From: Streptomyces globisporus
GTDB taxonomy: Bacteria; Actinomycetota; Actinomycetes; Streptomycetales; Streptomycetaceae
NCBI GenBank assembly: GCA_014649555.1
Contig: BMTG01000001.1
Location: 1,302,001 to 1,366,000 of the forward strand
Length of the DNA: 64,000 bases
Reading direction: 5' to 3'
The position numbers were made by a program, and so were the translations under genes. Under the pieces are notes generated by a model, which saw only the letters and a program-made list of their open reading frames with translations, had not been told where the DNA came from and did no database searches. Shown here piece after piece: positions 49,940 to 57,645 of this stretch; position 1 is the first letter of the stretch, and the number at the start of each line of letters is the position of its first letter.

Positions 49940-51403
49940 GTGACAGCCGCCAGGTCGCACGACGGTCCCGGCCCGCTCCGCAGGGCGGGACGGGCGACGG
50001 GCCATGCCCTGCGCGCCCCGTTCACCGGCACGGCGCGCTCCATCCGCAAGGCGACGCACGCCCACGGCGCGGGGGAATCCGGCCTCGGCAAACTGATCGA
50101 GCTGCACGCCGTGAACGGCGCGGGCGACGTCATGATCACCGTCGCCCTCGCCTCCACCGTCTTCTTCTCCGTGCCGACCGACGAGGCGCGCGGGCGCGTC
50201 GCCCTCTACCTCGCGATCACCATGGCCCCCTTCACCCTGCTCGCCCCGGTGATCGGCCCGCTGCTGGACCGCCTGCCGCACGGCCGCCGCGCCGCGATGG
50301 CGGGGGCGATGCTGGCCCGTGCGCTGCTGGCGATCACCATGTCGGGCGCGGTCGCCACCGGGGGTCTTGAGCTGTATCCGGCCGCGCTGGGGGTCCTGGT
50401 CTCGTCGAAGGCGTACGGCGTGGTGCGCAGCGCGGTCGTGCCGCGCCTCCTCCCACCGAATTTCTCCCTGGTGAAGGCCAATTCCCGGGTCACCCTGGCC
50501 GGGCTGCTGGCCACCGGGATCGCGGCCCCGATCGGGGCCGGCCTCCAGATGATCGGCTCGGCCTGGCCGCTCTACGGCGCGTGCGCGATCTTCGTCGCGG
50601 GGACCTTCCTCGCCTTCACCCTGCCGCACAAGGTCGACTCCGCGAAGGGCGAGCGCCGGGCGCGGCTGATCGTCCCGCAGGAGGACGGCATCCCCTCCCG
50701 GCCCGCCCCGGCCGAGGCGTCGGGGCGGACGGGCAGCACCCGGGCCGGGCTGCGCAGGGGCGGCCGCAAGGCGGGCAGCGGGGAGAAACCGGCCAAGGAG
50801 CGGCCGCCGGGCCTGCGGTCCGTCGGCGGGTCCGTGCTGCACGGCCTCCAGGCCAACGCCGCGCACCGGGCCCTCTCCGGCTTCCTCATCTTCTTCCTGG
50901 CGTTCCTGCTGCGCGAGCACCCGCTGGCGGGGCAGAGCGCGGCGGTCTCGCTCGGCATCGTCGGCGTGGCGGCCGGGGTCGGCAACGCCTGCGGTACGGC
51001 GGTGGGCTCCTGGCTCCGGGCGCGCGGACCGGAGGTGATCATCGCGACGGTACTGGGGCTCGCGCTGAGCGTGGCGATCCTCGCCGCGGTGTTCTTCTCC
51101 ACCCTGCTGGTCGCGGTCCTCGGCGCGGTCGCGGGCTTCACCCAGGCCCTGTCCAAGCTGTCGCTCGACGCGATGATCCAGCGGGACGTGCCCGAGGAGG
51201 TCCGCACCTCCGCGTTCGCCCGGTCCGAGACGTTGCTCCAGATGGCCTGGGTGGTCGGCGGCGGTATCGGCATCGCCCTGCCGCTCAACGCGGTGCTCGG
51301 CATGTCGGTCGCCGCGGGCATCCTCGCGCTCGGGGCGGCCGCCTCCGTACGGGGCCTCCTGGGGGCCGCGCGGCGCGGCACGCCGCACCCCCGCGTGGCG
51401 TGA
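49940..51403 (+). CDS. MFS-type membrane protein
   Basis: The product has 487 residues with 10-12 helices; the middle (about 235-290) is a charged loop, as in many MFS proteins. The first helix region is NGAGDVMITVALASTVFFS (about 55-73), followed by LYLAITMAPFTLLAPVIGPLLDRLP-like segments, where the PLLDRLPHGRR loop matches the MFS DRxGRR motif. GTG 49940 and GTG 49922 are both possible starts; the first was chosen as the closer one to the conserved sequence. Substrate unknown. It precedes a DUF2771 lipoprotein. Confidence 0.8.
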   Translation: MTAARSHDGPGPLRRAGRATGHALRAPFTGTARSIRKATHAHGAGESGLGKLIELHAVNGAGDVMITVALASTVFFSVPTDEARGRVALYLAITMAPFTLLAPVIGPLLDRLPHGRRAAMAGAMLARALLAITMSGAVATGGLELYPAALGVLVSSKAYGVVRSAVVPRLLPPNFSLVKANSRVTLAGLLATGIAAPIGAGLQMIGSAWPLYGACAIFVAGTFLAFTLPHKVDSAKGERRARLIVPQEDGIPSRPAPAEASGRTGSTRAGLRRGGRKAGSGEKPAKERPPGLRSVGGSVLHGLQANAAHRALSGFLIFFLAFLLREHPLAGQSAAVSLGIVGVAAGVGNACGTAVGSWLRARGPEVIIATVLGLALSVAILAAVFFSTLLVAVLGAVAGFTQALSKLSLDAMIQRDVPEEVRTSAFARSETLLQMAWVVGGGIGIALPLNAVLGMSVAAGILALGAAASVRGLLGAARRGTPHPRVA

Positions 51404-51430
51404 GCGGGGGCGACCGATAGCCTTCGGCCC

Positions 51431-51916
51431 ATGACCGTTGCGTTCTTCTCCGGTAAGGGCCGTCGAATCGGCGTCGCTCTTGGTGCCGTGTCCGCGGGAC
51501 TCCTTGTCCTGTCCGCCTGCGACAAGCCGACGCCGCTCGCGACCGTGACGGTCGGCAGCGACTCGGTGAACACCGAGGCCGCCTGCTACAACGACGGCGA
51601 AGCGATCAAGGAATCGCTGATCCAGGGCTGCCTGAACAAGAAGGCCGACAAGACCGTCAAGATCTCCATGGACGACAAGGTCCGCTTCGGCGTCGACCCC
51701 GAGATCGCCGAGAACGGCTGGACGCTCTTCATCAACGGCCAGCAGGCCGAGCAGGAGCCGTACAAGAACACGTACCGGACGATCCCCGGCAACGCGTTCC
51801 TCGCCAGCCAGACGGGGCAGACGGCCGAGAAGACGACCGTCTCCATCGTGGAGACCAAGGGCAAGAAGCTCACGGGCGTCTGGCAGTTCGAGTTCAAGAA
51901 CAAGGACAAGGACTGA
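51431..51916 (+). CDS. DUF2771 lipoprotein
   Basis: The product has 161 residues. A signal peptide with hydrophobic core VALGAVSAGLLVLSAC contains lipobox LSAC (Cys about 30). The mature part is a compact domain with two Cys (ACYNDGEAIKE, GCLNKKADK), an acidic FGVDPEIAENGWTLFING and a basic C-terminus. This matches DUF2771, an actinobacterial lipoprotein family of unknown function. It is 27 bases downstream of the MFS gene, so probably in the same operon, with the menaquinone genes following. Confidence 0.9.
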   Translation: MTVAFFSGKGRRIGVALGAVSAGLLVLSACDKPTPLATVTVGSDSVNTEAACYNDGEAIKESLIQGCLNKKADKTVKISMDDKVRFGVDPEIAENGWTLFINGQQAEQEPYKNTYRTIPGNAFLASQTGQTAEKTTVSIVETKGKKLTGVWQFEFKNKDKD

Positions 51917-51985
51917 CCCGGACCCCCGGCTCCGGGATCACCTCTCCCCCTCTGCTCCCCGTCCTCGACTTTGAGGCTGACATCC

Positions 51986-52744
51986 GTGCGTGTGCTCGTC
52001 GTGACCGCTGTCCCGGTGGAACGGGACGCGGTCACGCGTGCGTTCGGGGGTCCTGAGGAGCGCGTGGCGCTGCCGGGGGCCGAGCTGCACCGCTGCGGTG
52101 CGTTCGACGTGCTGGCGGGCGGTGCGGGCCCGGCCGCCGCCGCGGCGGCCACCGCGTTCGCCCTGGCGTCCGGAGCACCGGCATCCGGAGCATCGGCATC
52201 CCGGGCATCGGCGTCCGGAGCACCAGCGTCCGCTCCGTACGGACTCGTCGTCTCGGCCGGGATCGGCGGGGCGTTCACCCCCGTGACCCCGCTCGGCTCA
52301 CTGATCGTGGCGGACGGCATCGTCGCCGCCGACCTGGGCGCGGAGACCGCCGACGGCTTCCTGCCGGTCACCGCGCTGGGCTTCGGCCGGGACCGCTTCA
52401 CCCCGCCGCCCGCGCTGGTACGGGCGGTCGCGGCCGCCACCGGCGCGGCCGCCGGCCCCGTGCTCACCGTCTCCACCGTGACCGGCAGCGCCGAACGCGC
52501 CGGCGCCCTGCTCGCCGCGCACCCGGGAGCGCTGGCCGAGGCGATGGAGGGCTTCGGGGTCGCGGAGGCCGCCGCCCGGGCCGGTGTGCCCGTACTGGAG
52601 GTGCGGGCCGTCTCGAACGCCGTCGGCCCCCGCGACCGGGACGCCTGGCGCATCGGCGACGCGCTGGCCGCGCTCACGGCCGCGTTCGGGAAGGCGGCAC
52701 CCGTACTGGAAGGCTGGAACAGCCACGAGGACCTGGAAGGTTGA
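51986..52744 (+). CDS. mqnB: Futalosine hydrolase
   Basis: The enzyme splits futalosine (or its derivative) in the futalosine pathway to menaquinone. The product has 252 residues in a nucleoside-phosphorylase-like fold: VLVVTAVPVERDAV (about 3-16), GLVVSAGIGGAF (about 86-97), AMEGFGVAEAAA (about 188-199) and VRAVSNAVGPRDRDAW (about 209-224), the substrate-binding end. GTG 51986 has gagg nine bases upstream; TTG 51971 would add five residues. Residues about 61-82 are a 15-base tandem repeat (ASGAP/ASGAS). It precedes mqnD by seven bases. Confidence 0.9.
   Translation: MRVLVVTAVPVERDAVTRAFGGPEERVALPGAELHRCGAFDVLAGGAGPAAAAAATAFALASGAPASGASASRASASGAPASAPYGLVVSAGIGGAFTPVTPLGSLIVADGIVAADLGAETADGFLPVTALGFGRDRFTPPPALVRAVAAATGAAAGPVLTVSTVTGSAERAGALLAAHPGALAEAMEGFGVAEAAARAGVPVLEVRAVSNAVGPRDRDAWRIGDALAALTAAFGKAAPVLEGWNSHEDLEG
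52166..52231. repeat. Tandem 15-base repeat inside mqnB
   Basis: Copies of gcatccggagcatcg and close variants run four times (52166-52225) plus a partial fifth unit. They encode ASGAP, ASGAS, ASRAS and ASGAP. The unit is three-divisible, so copy change keeps the frame. Confidence 0.85.
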
Positions 52745-52751
52745 AACCGGC

Positions 52752-53636
52752 ATGACGACCGACACCGACACCGCAGCCAGCGGCAGCCCGGCCGGGGACG
52801 CGATCCGGATCGCGTACTCGCCCTGCCCCAACGACACCTTCGTCTTCGACGCCTGGGCGCACGGCAGGGTCCCCGGCGCGCCCGCGCTGGACGTGACCTT
52901 CGCCGACATCGACATCACCAACGGCATGGCCGAACGCGGCGAGCTGGACGTCCTGAAGGTGTCGTACGCGGTCCTGCCCTGGGTGCTGGACGAGTACGCG
53001 CTGCTGCCGTGCGGCGGGGCGCTGGGCCGGGGCTGCGGTCCGCTGGTCCTCAGCAAGGAGCTGGGCCTCGACCTGACCGGCCGGACCGTCGCCGTGCCGA
53101 GCGAGCGCTCGACGGCGTACCTGCTGTTCCGGCTCTGGGCGGCGGAGATGGTCCCGGGCGGCGTCGGCGAGGTCGTCGTGATGCCCTTCGACGAGATCAT
53201 GCCCGCCGTACGGGACGGCAAGGTGGACGCCGGACTGGTCATCCACGAGGCCCGCTTCACGTACCGGAACTTCGGGCTCCACAACTTGGCCGACATGGGG
53301 CGCCACTGGGAGGACACCACCGGCCTCCCGATCCCGCTCGGCGCGATCATCGCGAAGCGCTCCCTCGGTGAGGAGACCCTGCGCCGCCTGGCCGCCGCCG
53401 CCCGCAGTTCGGTCCGCCTCGCCTGGGACCACCCGGAGGTCTCCCGGCCGTACGTCCTGGAGCACGCCCAGGAGATGGACCCGGCCGTCGCCGACCAGCA
53501 CATCGGGCTGTACGTGAACGAGTTCACCGCCGACCTCGGCGAGGACGGCTACGCGGCGGTCCGCGGCCTGCTCACCCGCGCGGCGGCGGAGGGTCTGGTC
53601 CCGCCGCTGGGGCCGGACGCGCTGGCGTTTCCCTGA
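52752..53636 (+). CDS. mqnD: 1,4-dihydroxy-6-naphthoate synthase
   Basis: This 294-residue enzyme forms 1,4-dihydroxy-6-naphthoate from the cyclised futalosine product in menaquinone synthesis. It has the MqnA/MqnD fold: IAYSPCPNDTFVFDAW (about 20-35), DVLKVSYAVLP (about 66-76), SERSTAYLLFRLW (about 117-129) and the conserved IHEARFTYRNFG (about 163-174). ATG 52752 is seven bases after the mqnB stop. mqnB and mqnD are also adjacent in other Streptomyces. Confidence 0.92.
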   Translation: MTTDTDTAASGSPAGDAIRIAYSPCPNDTFVFDAWAHGRVPGAPALDVTFADIDITNGMAERGELDVLKVSYAVLPWVLDEYALLPCGGALGRGCGPLVLSKELGLDLTGRTVAVPSERSTAYLLFRLWAAEMVPGGVGEVVVMPFDEIMPAVRDGKVDAGLVIHEARFTYRNFGLHNLADMGRHWEDTTGLPIPLGAIIAKRSLGEETLRRLAAAARSSVRLAWDHPEVSRPYVLEHAQEMDPAVADQHIGLYVNEFTADLGEDGYAAVRGLLTRAAAEGLVPPLGPDALAFP

Positions 53637-53683
53637 GCGACGCGCGGCGAGCGGCGAGCGGCGGACAACCGGAGGGCTTCCCT

Positions 53684-54295
53684 GTGCACACCGTGATCGG
53701 CCCGTTCACCCTGGAGTTCTGGAAGGAAGGCCGCACGCACGAGCGGCGGTCCGGCCTCCGGGGCACGGTGCCGGAGTTCGGCGAGGTCGTCCTCACCGCC
53801 CCGCTGCCCCTCAAGCACACCCCGGGCAGCGTGGTCTCGGAGGTGCGCGGCCCCTCGATACCCACAGCGGTGTTCGAGACCCGCGGCATCCGCACCGAGG
53901 CCACCGGTCTGCCGACGCTCAACGGTTCGACGCTCCGCGTCGGCGACGCCATGGTGTACCTGCGGCGCAACCGCTTCGGCCTGACGCTCCGGGCCCGTGC
54001 GCTGCACTTCCGGTACGGCGGCGACCACTACCGGCTGCGGGCGGTGAGCCGGAAGCGGTTCGTCCTGACCCGCCGGGCCGACGACGAGGACCCCGGGGTC
54101 GCTCTCACGGCGAAGCAGTCGGGGCTCGGCGGCGGCAGGAAGCTGGTGGTGCGGACGACGGGCCGGGCCGTGGCCGCCGACATCGCGCTCGTCGCGCTCT
54201 TCGCCGGGGTCGACCGCGCGCCGCTGACCCGGGGCGGCGCGGTGCGCGCGGCCCTGGGCCGGTCGACCCGGCTCCTCGCCGAGAGCCAGGCCTGA
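53684..54295 (+). CDS. Hypothetical protein, 203 aa
   Basis: The predicted protein is soluble and basic, starting at GTG 53684 (VHTVIGPFTLEFW), about 48 bases after mqnD. It contains strand-rich segments such as VVLTAPLPLKHTPGSVVSE and YLRRNRFGLTLRARALHF. I do not recognise a family. It lies in the same direction as the mqn genes and may share their transcript. Confidence 0.65.
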   Translation: MHTVIGPFTLEFWKEGRTHERRSGLRGTVPEFGEVVLTAPLPLKHTPGSVVSEVRGPSIPTAVFETRGIRTEATGLPTLNGSTLRVGDAMVYLRRNRFGLTLRARALHFRYGGDHYRLRAVSRKRFVLTRRADDEDPGVALTAKQSGLGGGRKLVVRTTGRAVAADIALVALFAGVDRAPLTRGGAVRAALGRSTRLLAESQA

Positions 54296-54317
54296 CCCGT
54301 GACCGCGCTTCGCGTGC

Positions 54318-54701
54318 CTACACGTCGAGCTGGTCGGCGACCGCCCTCAGCAGGCCCGCGATCTTCGCGCCGGCGGCCTTGTCGGGGTAACGGCCCCGCT
54401 CCAGCTGCGGCGTGATGTTCTCCAGGACCGTCGTCAGGTCCTGAACGATCGACGCCAGCTCGTCCGGCTTGCGGCGCTGTGCGGCCGCGACGGACGGGGT
54501 GGGGTCGAGGACCACCACGGAAAGGGCCTGGTCGCCGCGCTGGCCCGCGACCACGCCGAACTCCACGCGCTGGCCGGGCTTGAGTGCGTCGACTCCGGCA
54601 GGGAGTACCGACGAGTGGACGAAGACGTCGCCGCCGTCGTCGCGGGAGAGAAAGCCGAAGCCCTTCTCGCTGTTGAACCACTTGACCTTGCCGGTGGGCA
54701 C
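54318..54701 (-). CDS. Cold-shock-domain protein with long C-terminal tail
   Basis: The product has 127 residues. The cold-shock domain (about 1-62) starts VPTGKVKWFNSEKGFGF, with RNP1 (KGFGFLS) and RNP2 (DVFVH). It binds single-stranded nucleic acid. The C-terminal half (about 70-127) is helical, longer than in the common 67-residue cold-shock proteins. GTG 54701 starts the domain exactly; the longer frame carries 29 unsupported residues. Confidence 0.9.
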   Translation of the reverse strand: MPTGKVKWFNSEKGFGFLSRDDGGDVFVHSSVLPAGVDALKPGQRVEFGVVAGQRGDQALSVVVLDPTPSVAAAQRRKPDELASIVQDLTTVLENITPQLERGRYPDKAAGAKIAGLLRAVADQLDV

Positions 54702-54879
54702 GTCTGTCCTCGTCCTCGTACTCGTCGGTGTGCGGGAGAGCCGGAAATACGGCTCCGAAAAGCAGCGGATAGCAATACAGCGGGTCACCGTGACCCGCCC
54801 GCTCCCAGGCTAATGGCCCTACGGCCGGTGACAAGACGTCGCCGGAGAGTTCCTCCGGGCTGGGAACTACCCTGGTCGC

Positions 54880-55116
54880 GTGAGTACTACTCCTTCAGGC
54901 GCAGGCGACCGGCTCGTTCAGGTCGGCGCGATCGTCTTTTTCGTCGGCGCACTGGCCACACTGGTCACCGTCGCCCCCTTGTTCCTCGGTACGGACCCGT
55001 TCCCGCCGATCGCGTACGGCGTCTGCATGCTGATGGGCGTCGGGTTCCTGATCGCCGGGGTGGGCGTGGTCCGCTCGGCGTGGGTGAACTCGCCGAAGCG
55101 GGCCGCCAACTCGTAG
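54880..55116 (+). CDS. Small two-helix membrane protein
   Basis: The product has 78 residues with two hydrophobic helices (about 14-35 and 45-65), the first with IVFFVGALATLVTVAPLFLG. I do not recognise a family. It is 96 bases upstream in a different strand sense from the cold-shock gene (divergent promoter between), and its stop sits in a hairpin shared with the convergent HAD gene. Confidence 0.7.
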   Translation: MSTTPSGAGDRLVQVGAIVFFVGALATLVTVAPLFLGTDPFPPIAYGVCMLMGVGFLIAGVGVVRSAWVNSPKRAANS

Positions 55117-55135
55117 GGGTTCAAGACACCCCCTA
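55114..55135. terminator. Short hairpin overlapping both convergent stops
   Basis: Arms taggggt and accccct(a) enclose tcaagac. It covers the end of the membrane-protein gene and the stop of the HAD gene. Confidence 0.45.
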
Positions 55136-55789
55136 GGCCGCCCGGTCCGCCTCGAAGGCGGCCAGCCAGGCCGGGAAGCCCGTCAGGTCCTCCAGCACCA
55201 CGTCCGCGCCCGCAGTCCGGAGCTCCGCCGCGTCGCACGGGCCCGTCGTCACCCCGAGCGACAGTGCGCCGGCCACCCGCGCCCCGCGCACGTCGCCGGT
55301 GTGGTCGCCGACGTACACCTGCGCGCCCTGCTCGCGCAGGGCCTCGCCCTTGGCCTCCGCCCACAGCGAGCCGATCACCGTGTCCGGATCGATCCCGAGG
55401 TACGCCAGGTGCAGCTTCGCGTGCGGCTCGTTCTTCGCCGTGACGACGATCGCCCGGCCGCCGAGCGCCCGCACCGCGGCGACCGACTCCCGCGCACCGG
55501 CGAGCGCCGTGCTCGGGGCTATCGCGTGGTCGGGGTAGGCCGCCCGGTAGAGGTCGGCGGCGGCGGGCACCTCGGCCGCCGGGAACCAGTGCGCCAGCTC
55601 CGCCTCCAGCGGCGGCCCGAGGCGGCTCACCACCAGGTCGATGTCGATGGGCACCCCCGTCTCCGCGACCAGGACCCGGTAGGCGGCGGCGATGCCGGGG
55701 CGGGAGTCGACGAGCGTCATGTCGAGGTCGAAGCCGACCGTCAGAGGGTGGACGGGGTGGTGGACGGGGTGCTGAACCGTGGAAGCCAT
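55133..55789 (-). CDS. HAD-family hydrolase (phosphatase-like)
   Basis: This 218-residue protein has the HAD motifs: DLDMTLVDS (about 20-28, nucleophile Asp), VTAKN (about 109-113), the conserved Lys near EAKGEAL (about 140-146) and VGDHTGDV (about 156-163, acidic pair). The cap is of the helical C1 type. The substrate is unknown; the closest resemblance is to phosphoglycolate phosphatase-like proteins. ATG 55789 was chosen, and ATG 55798 is an alternative nine bases upstream. Confidence 0.85.
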   Translation of the reverse strand: MASTVQHPVHHPVHPLTVGFDLDMTLVDSRPGIAAAYRVLVAETGVPIDIDLVVSRLGPPLEAELAHWFPAAEVPAAADLYRAAYPDHAIAPSTALAGARESVAAVRALGGRAIVVTAKNEPHAKLHLAYLGIDPDTVIGSLWAEAKGEALREQGAQVYVGDHTGDVRGARVAGALSLGVTTGPCDAAELRTAGADVVLEDLTGFPAWLAAFEADRAA

Positions 55790-55890
55790 GCCCGCCATTC
55801 TGCCGACCGGCCCCCTTCGGCGGCGACATCGGGCCGCCTGGACTGAAGCGCCCACTTAGCCAAGCCTTACCGGCCCGGCCCGTACCGCTC

Positions 55891-55910
55891 GCCTGCCTGC
55901 CTGCCTGCCT
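55891..55910. repeat. Tetranucleotide repeat, (gcct)5
   Basis: Five tandem gcct units sit in the intergenic region between the divergent HAD gene and the gene at 55944. The unit is not a multiple of three, so it could only change promoter spacing, not a reading frame. Confidence 0.85.
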
Positions 55911-55943
55911 GCCGCGTCCGCCCCGATTGCCCGATAGGTTCCC

Positions 55944-56228
55944 ATGTCAGCGCCCGTGCGGGCCGCCGCGCCATCCGGATTACCCGGTGCGCCCGGTGCG
56001 CCCCGCTTCACCCGCCGCGCGACCGCGACGGCCGCGGCTTTCGCCGCCCTGCTGCCGGCCGTCCTGCTGAGCCTCGCCGTGGGCGCGCGCTCCATCCCGC
56101 CGAAGAACATGGACGCGGTGAAGGACGGCAAGGTCTTCGCGGTCGACGACCAGCTGTGGATCCAGGGCATCGGCTACACGGCGGCCGACAAGATCCTCGG
56201 CGAACTCCACACGAGCCTGGCGAAGTAG
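55944..56228 (+). CDS. Small secreted or membrane-anchored protein, 94 aa
   Basis: The product has an N-terminal Pro/Ala-rich stretch (about 1-24), one hydrophobic segment (about 28-48, ending AVLLSLAVGARS) and a short outer part with MDAVKDGKVFAVDDQLWIQG. It looks like a signal-anchored or secreted protein. I do not recognise a family. Confidence 0.6.
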   Translation: MSAPVRAAAPSGLPGAPGAPRFTRRATATAAAFAALLPAVLLSLAVGARSIPPKNMDAVKDGKVFAVDDQLWIQGIGYTAADKILGELHTSLAK

Positions 56229-56331
56229 CCGCGCGGGAGTGGCCGGGGGCTCCGGCCGGTGGGACCCGGCCCGCCCGGGGCTCCGCCGGTGAGCCCGGCC
56301 GCCCCGAGGCTCCGGCCGCTGGAGCCCGGCC

Positions 56332-56375
56332 CGTACGGGGTGAGGGTCGGTGGAGCCCGGCCCTCACCCCGTACG
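56332..56375. terminator. Hairpin overlapping the end of the membrane-protein gene
   Basis: Perfect 15-base arms cgtacggggtgaggg and ccctcaccccgtacg enclose a 14-base loop. It overlaps the first bases of the leftward gene's stop region and serves the rightward small gene as well. The preceding bases (56240-56330) are GC-rich tandem phrases (gagcccggcc). Confidence 0.8.
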
Positions 56376-57581
56376 CCTCCGCGCCCGCCACACCAGGTAG
56401 AGCGCGGAGGCGACGGCGGCGATCCGGACGACCACCGGCCAGGTCTCCAGCAGGACGTCCCGCATCGCGCCCTCGCGGATCGGCTCGCCCCAGCGCTCCT
56501 CCATCCGCCCCCACACCCACACCAGGGCCCCGGCCGCCACGACGCCCGGAAGGCCGAGCGCCGCCCACTTCGCCTCCGTACGGGAGAGGGTGCGCGAGCT
56601 GTACGCGAGCAGCCAGCCGCCCGCCAGCGGCAGCCAGGAACCGGTGACCACTCCGGCGACGAGCAGGGCGGCGGCCAGGAGCAGCAGCGGGTGGGCGAAG
56701 CCGCCGCGGGGGCCGGGTGCGGCGACCGCGGGCTCGACGACGACCGGGGCCGGCTTGCGGCGGCGGAGCTTCACGAGGCGCAGGGCGCGGCGGCGGGCGG
56801 CGGTGCCGTCGGCGCCCGAGGCCGTGCCGTCCCCCGCACCCTCCGGGCCGCCTTCCCCTTCTTTCTCCTCGCCCTTCTTCTCCATGTCGACAGGCCTCGG
56901 CCGCCTGCCGAGGAGCTCCGGGGCCTCGATGCCGCCGAAGAACCCGGGGATGGCGGTCCCCTCGTCGAAGGGCCCCGGCTCCAGGCGCCACCAGTCGGTC
57001 GCGTCGTCCGTGCCGCCCTGCTGGTCCTGGCCGAGCACGTGCGGGGCGGACGGGTCGGGCCAGGAGTGGACGGGGGTGTCGTCGGGGGCGGGCCCGGGAC
57101 GCGGCACGGCGGCGGCACCGGTTCGCTCCTCCGGCGCGTCCCCGGCATCACGGTCACGGCGCGACGCGCCCCACCCGAATCCGGCTTTCGGCTTCCGGGG
57201 AGCCGTGGCCTCCCGCCCCTCGTCCGCGCCGGGACCGGCCTCCCTCGGCTCCTTGCGCAGCAGCCCGCTCCGGGGCCGGGGCAGCCCCCGCCGCTGCGGC
57301 TCGCCGCTGCCCGCACCGGTCCCGGCGGACGGCAGCGGAACCGTGCCGTCGCCGGACCGCGCCGCCGCGGCGACCAGTTCGTCCGGGCTGCCGAGCCTGC
57401 CGATGATGCGCCGGACGGCCGCCGGGGAGTCCGCACCCTCCGTGGTGCGGCGGCGGTCGATCTCGCCCCGCAGCGTCGAGACGAGCCGCATCCGGGCGCC
57501 CGACGAGAGCTGTTGCTGCTGAGCCAGGTCGCCGACCCGGCTCAGGTAGTCGTACACGAGCTGGTCGCTCTCGATCCCCAC
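56364..57581 (-). CDS. Membrane protein with cytoplasmic N-terminal domain
   Basis: The product has 405 residues starting at GTG 57581 (VGIESDQLVYDYLSRVGD), with gagggg nine bases upstream; an ATG at 57590 has that site directly against it. The first 75 residues are a helical domain with SPAAVRRIIGRLGSPDELV, typical of proteins that carry a short N-terminal helical module before membrane helices. A long disordered, charged linker (about 80-250) follows, then about four helices (about 285-395). Function unknown; conserved in Streptomyces next to the helicase-associated gene. Confidence 0.75.
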   Translation of the reverse strand: MGIESDQLVYDYLSRVGDLAQQQQLSSGARMRLVSTLRGEIDRRRTTEGADSPAAVRRIIGRLGSPDELVAAAARSGDGTVPLPSAGTGAGSGEPQRRGLPRPRSGLLRKEPREAGPGADEGREATAPRKPKAGFGWGASRRDRDAGDAPEERTGAAAVPRPGPAPDDTPVHSWPDPSAPHVLGQDQQGGTDDATDWWRLEPGPFDEGTAIPGFFGGIEAPELLGRRPRPVDMEKKGEEKEGEGGPEGAGDGTASGADGTAARRRALRLVKLRRRKPAPVVVEPAVAAPGPRGGFAHPLLLLAAALLVAGVVTGSWLPLAGGWLLAYSSRTLSRTEAKWAALGLPGVVAAGALVWVWGRMEERWGEPIREGAMRDVLLETWPVVVRIAAVASALYLVWRARRRTG

Positions 57582-57645
57582 GCGGCGCATCCCCTCTACC
57601 CGGCCCTGCCCCGACGGTAGCGTTCCAGCGGCTACCGTGGGACGG

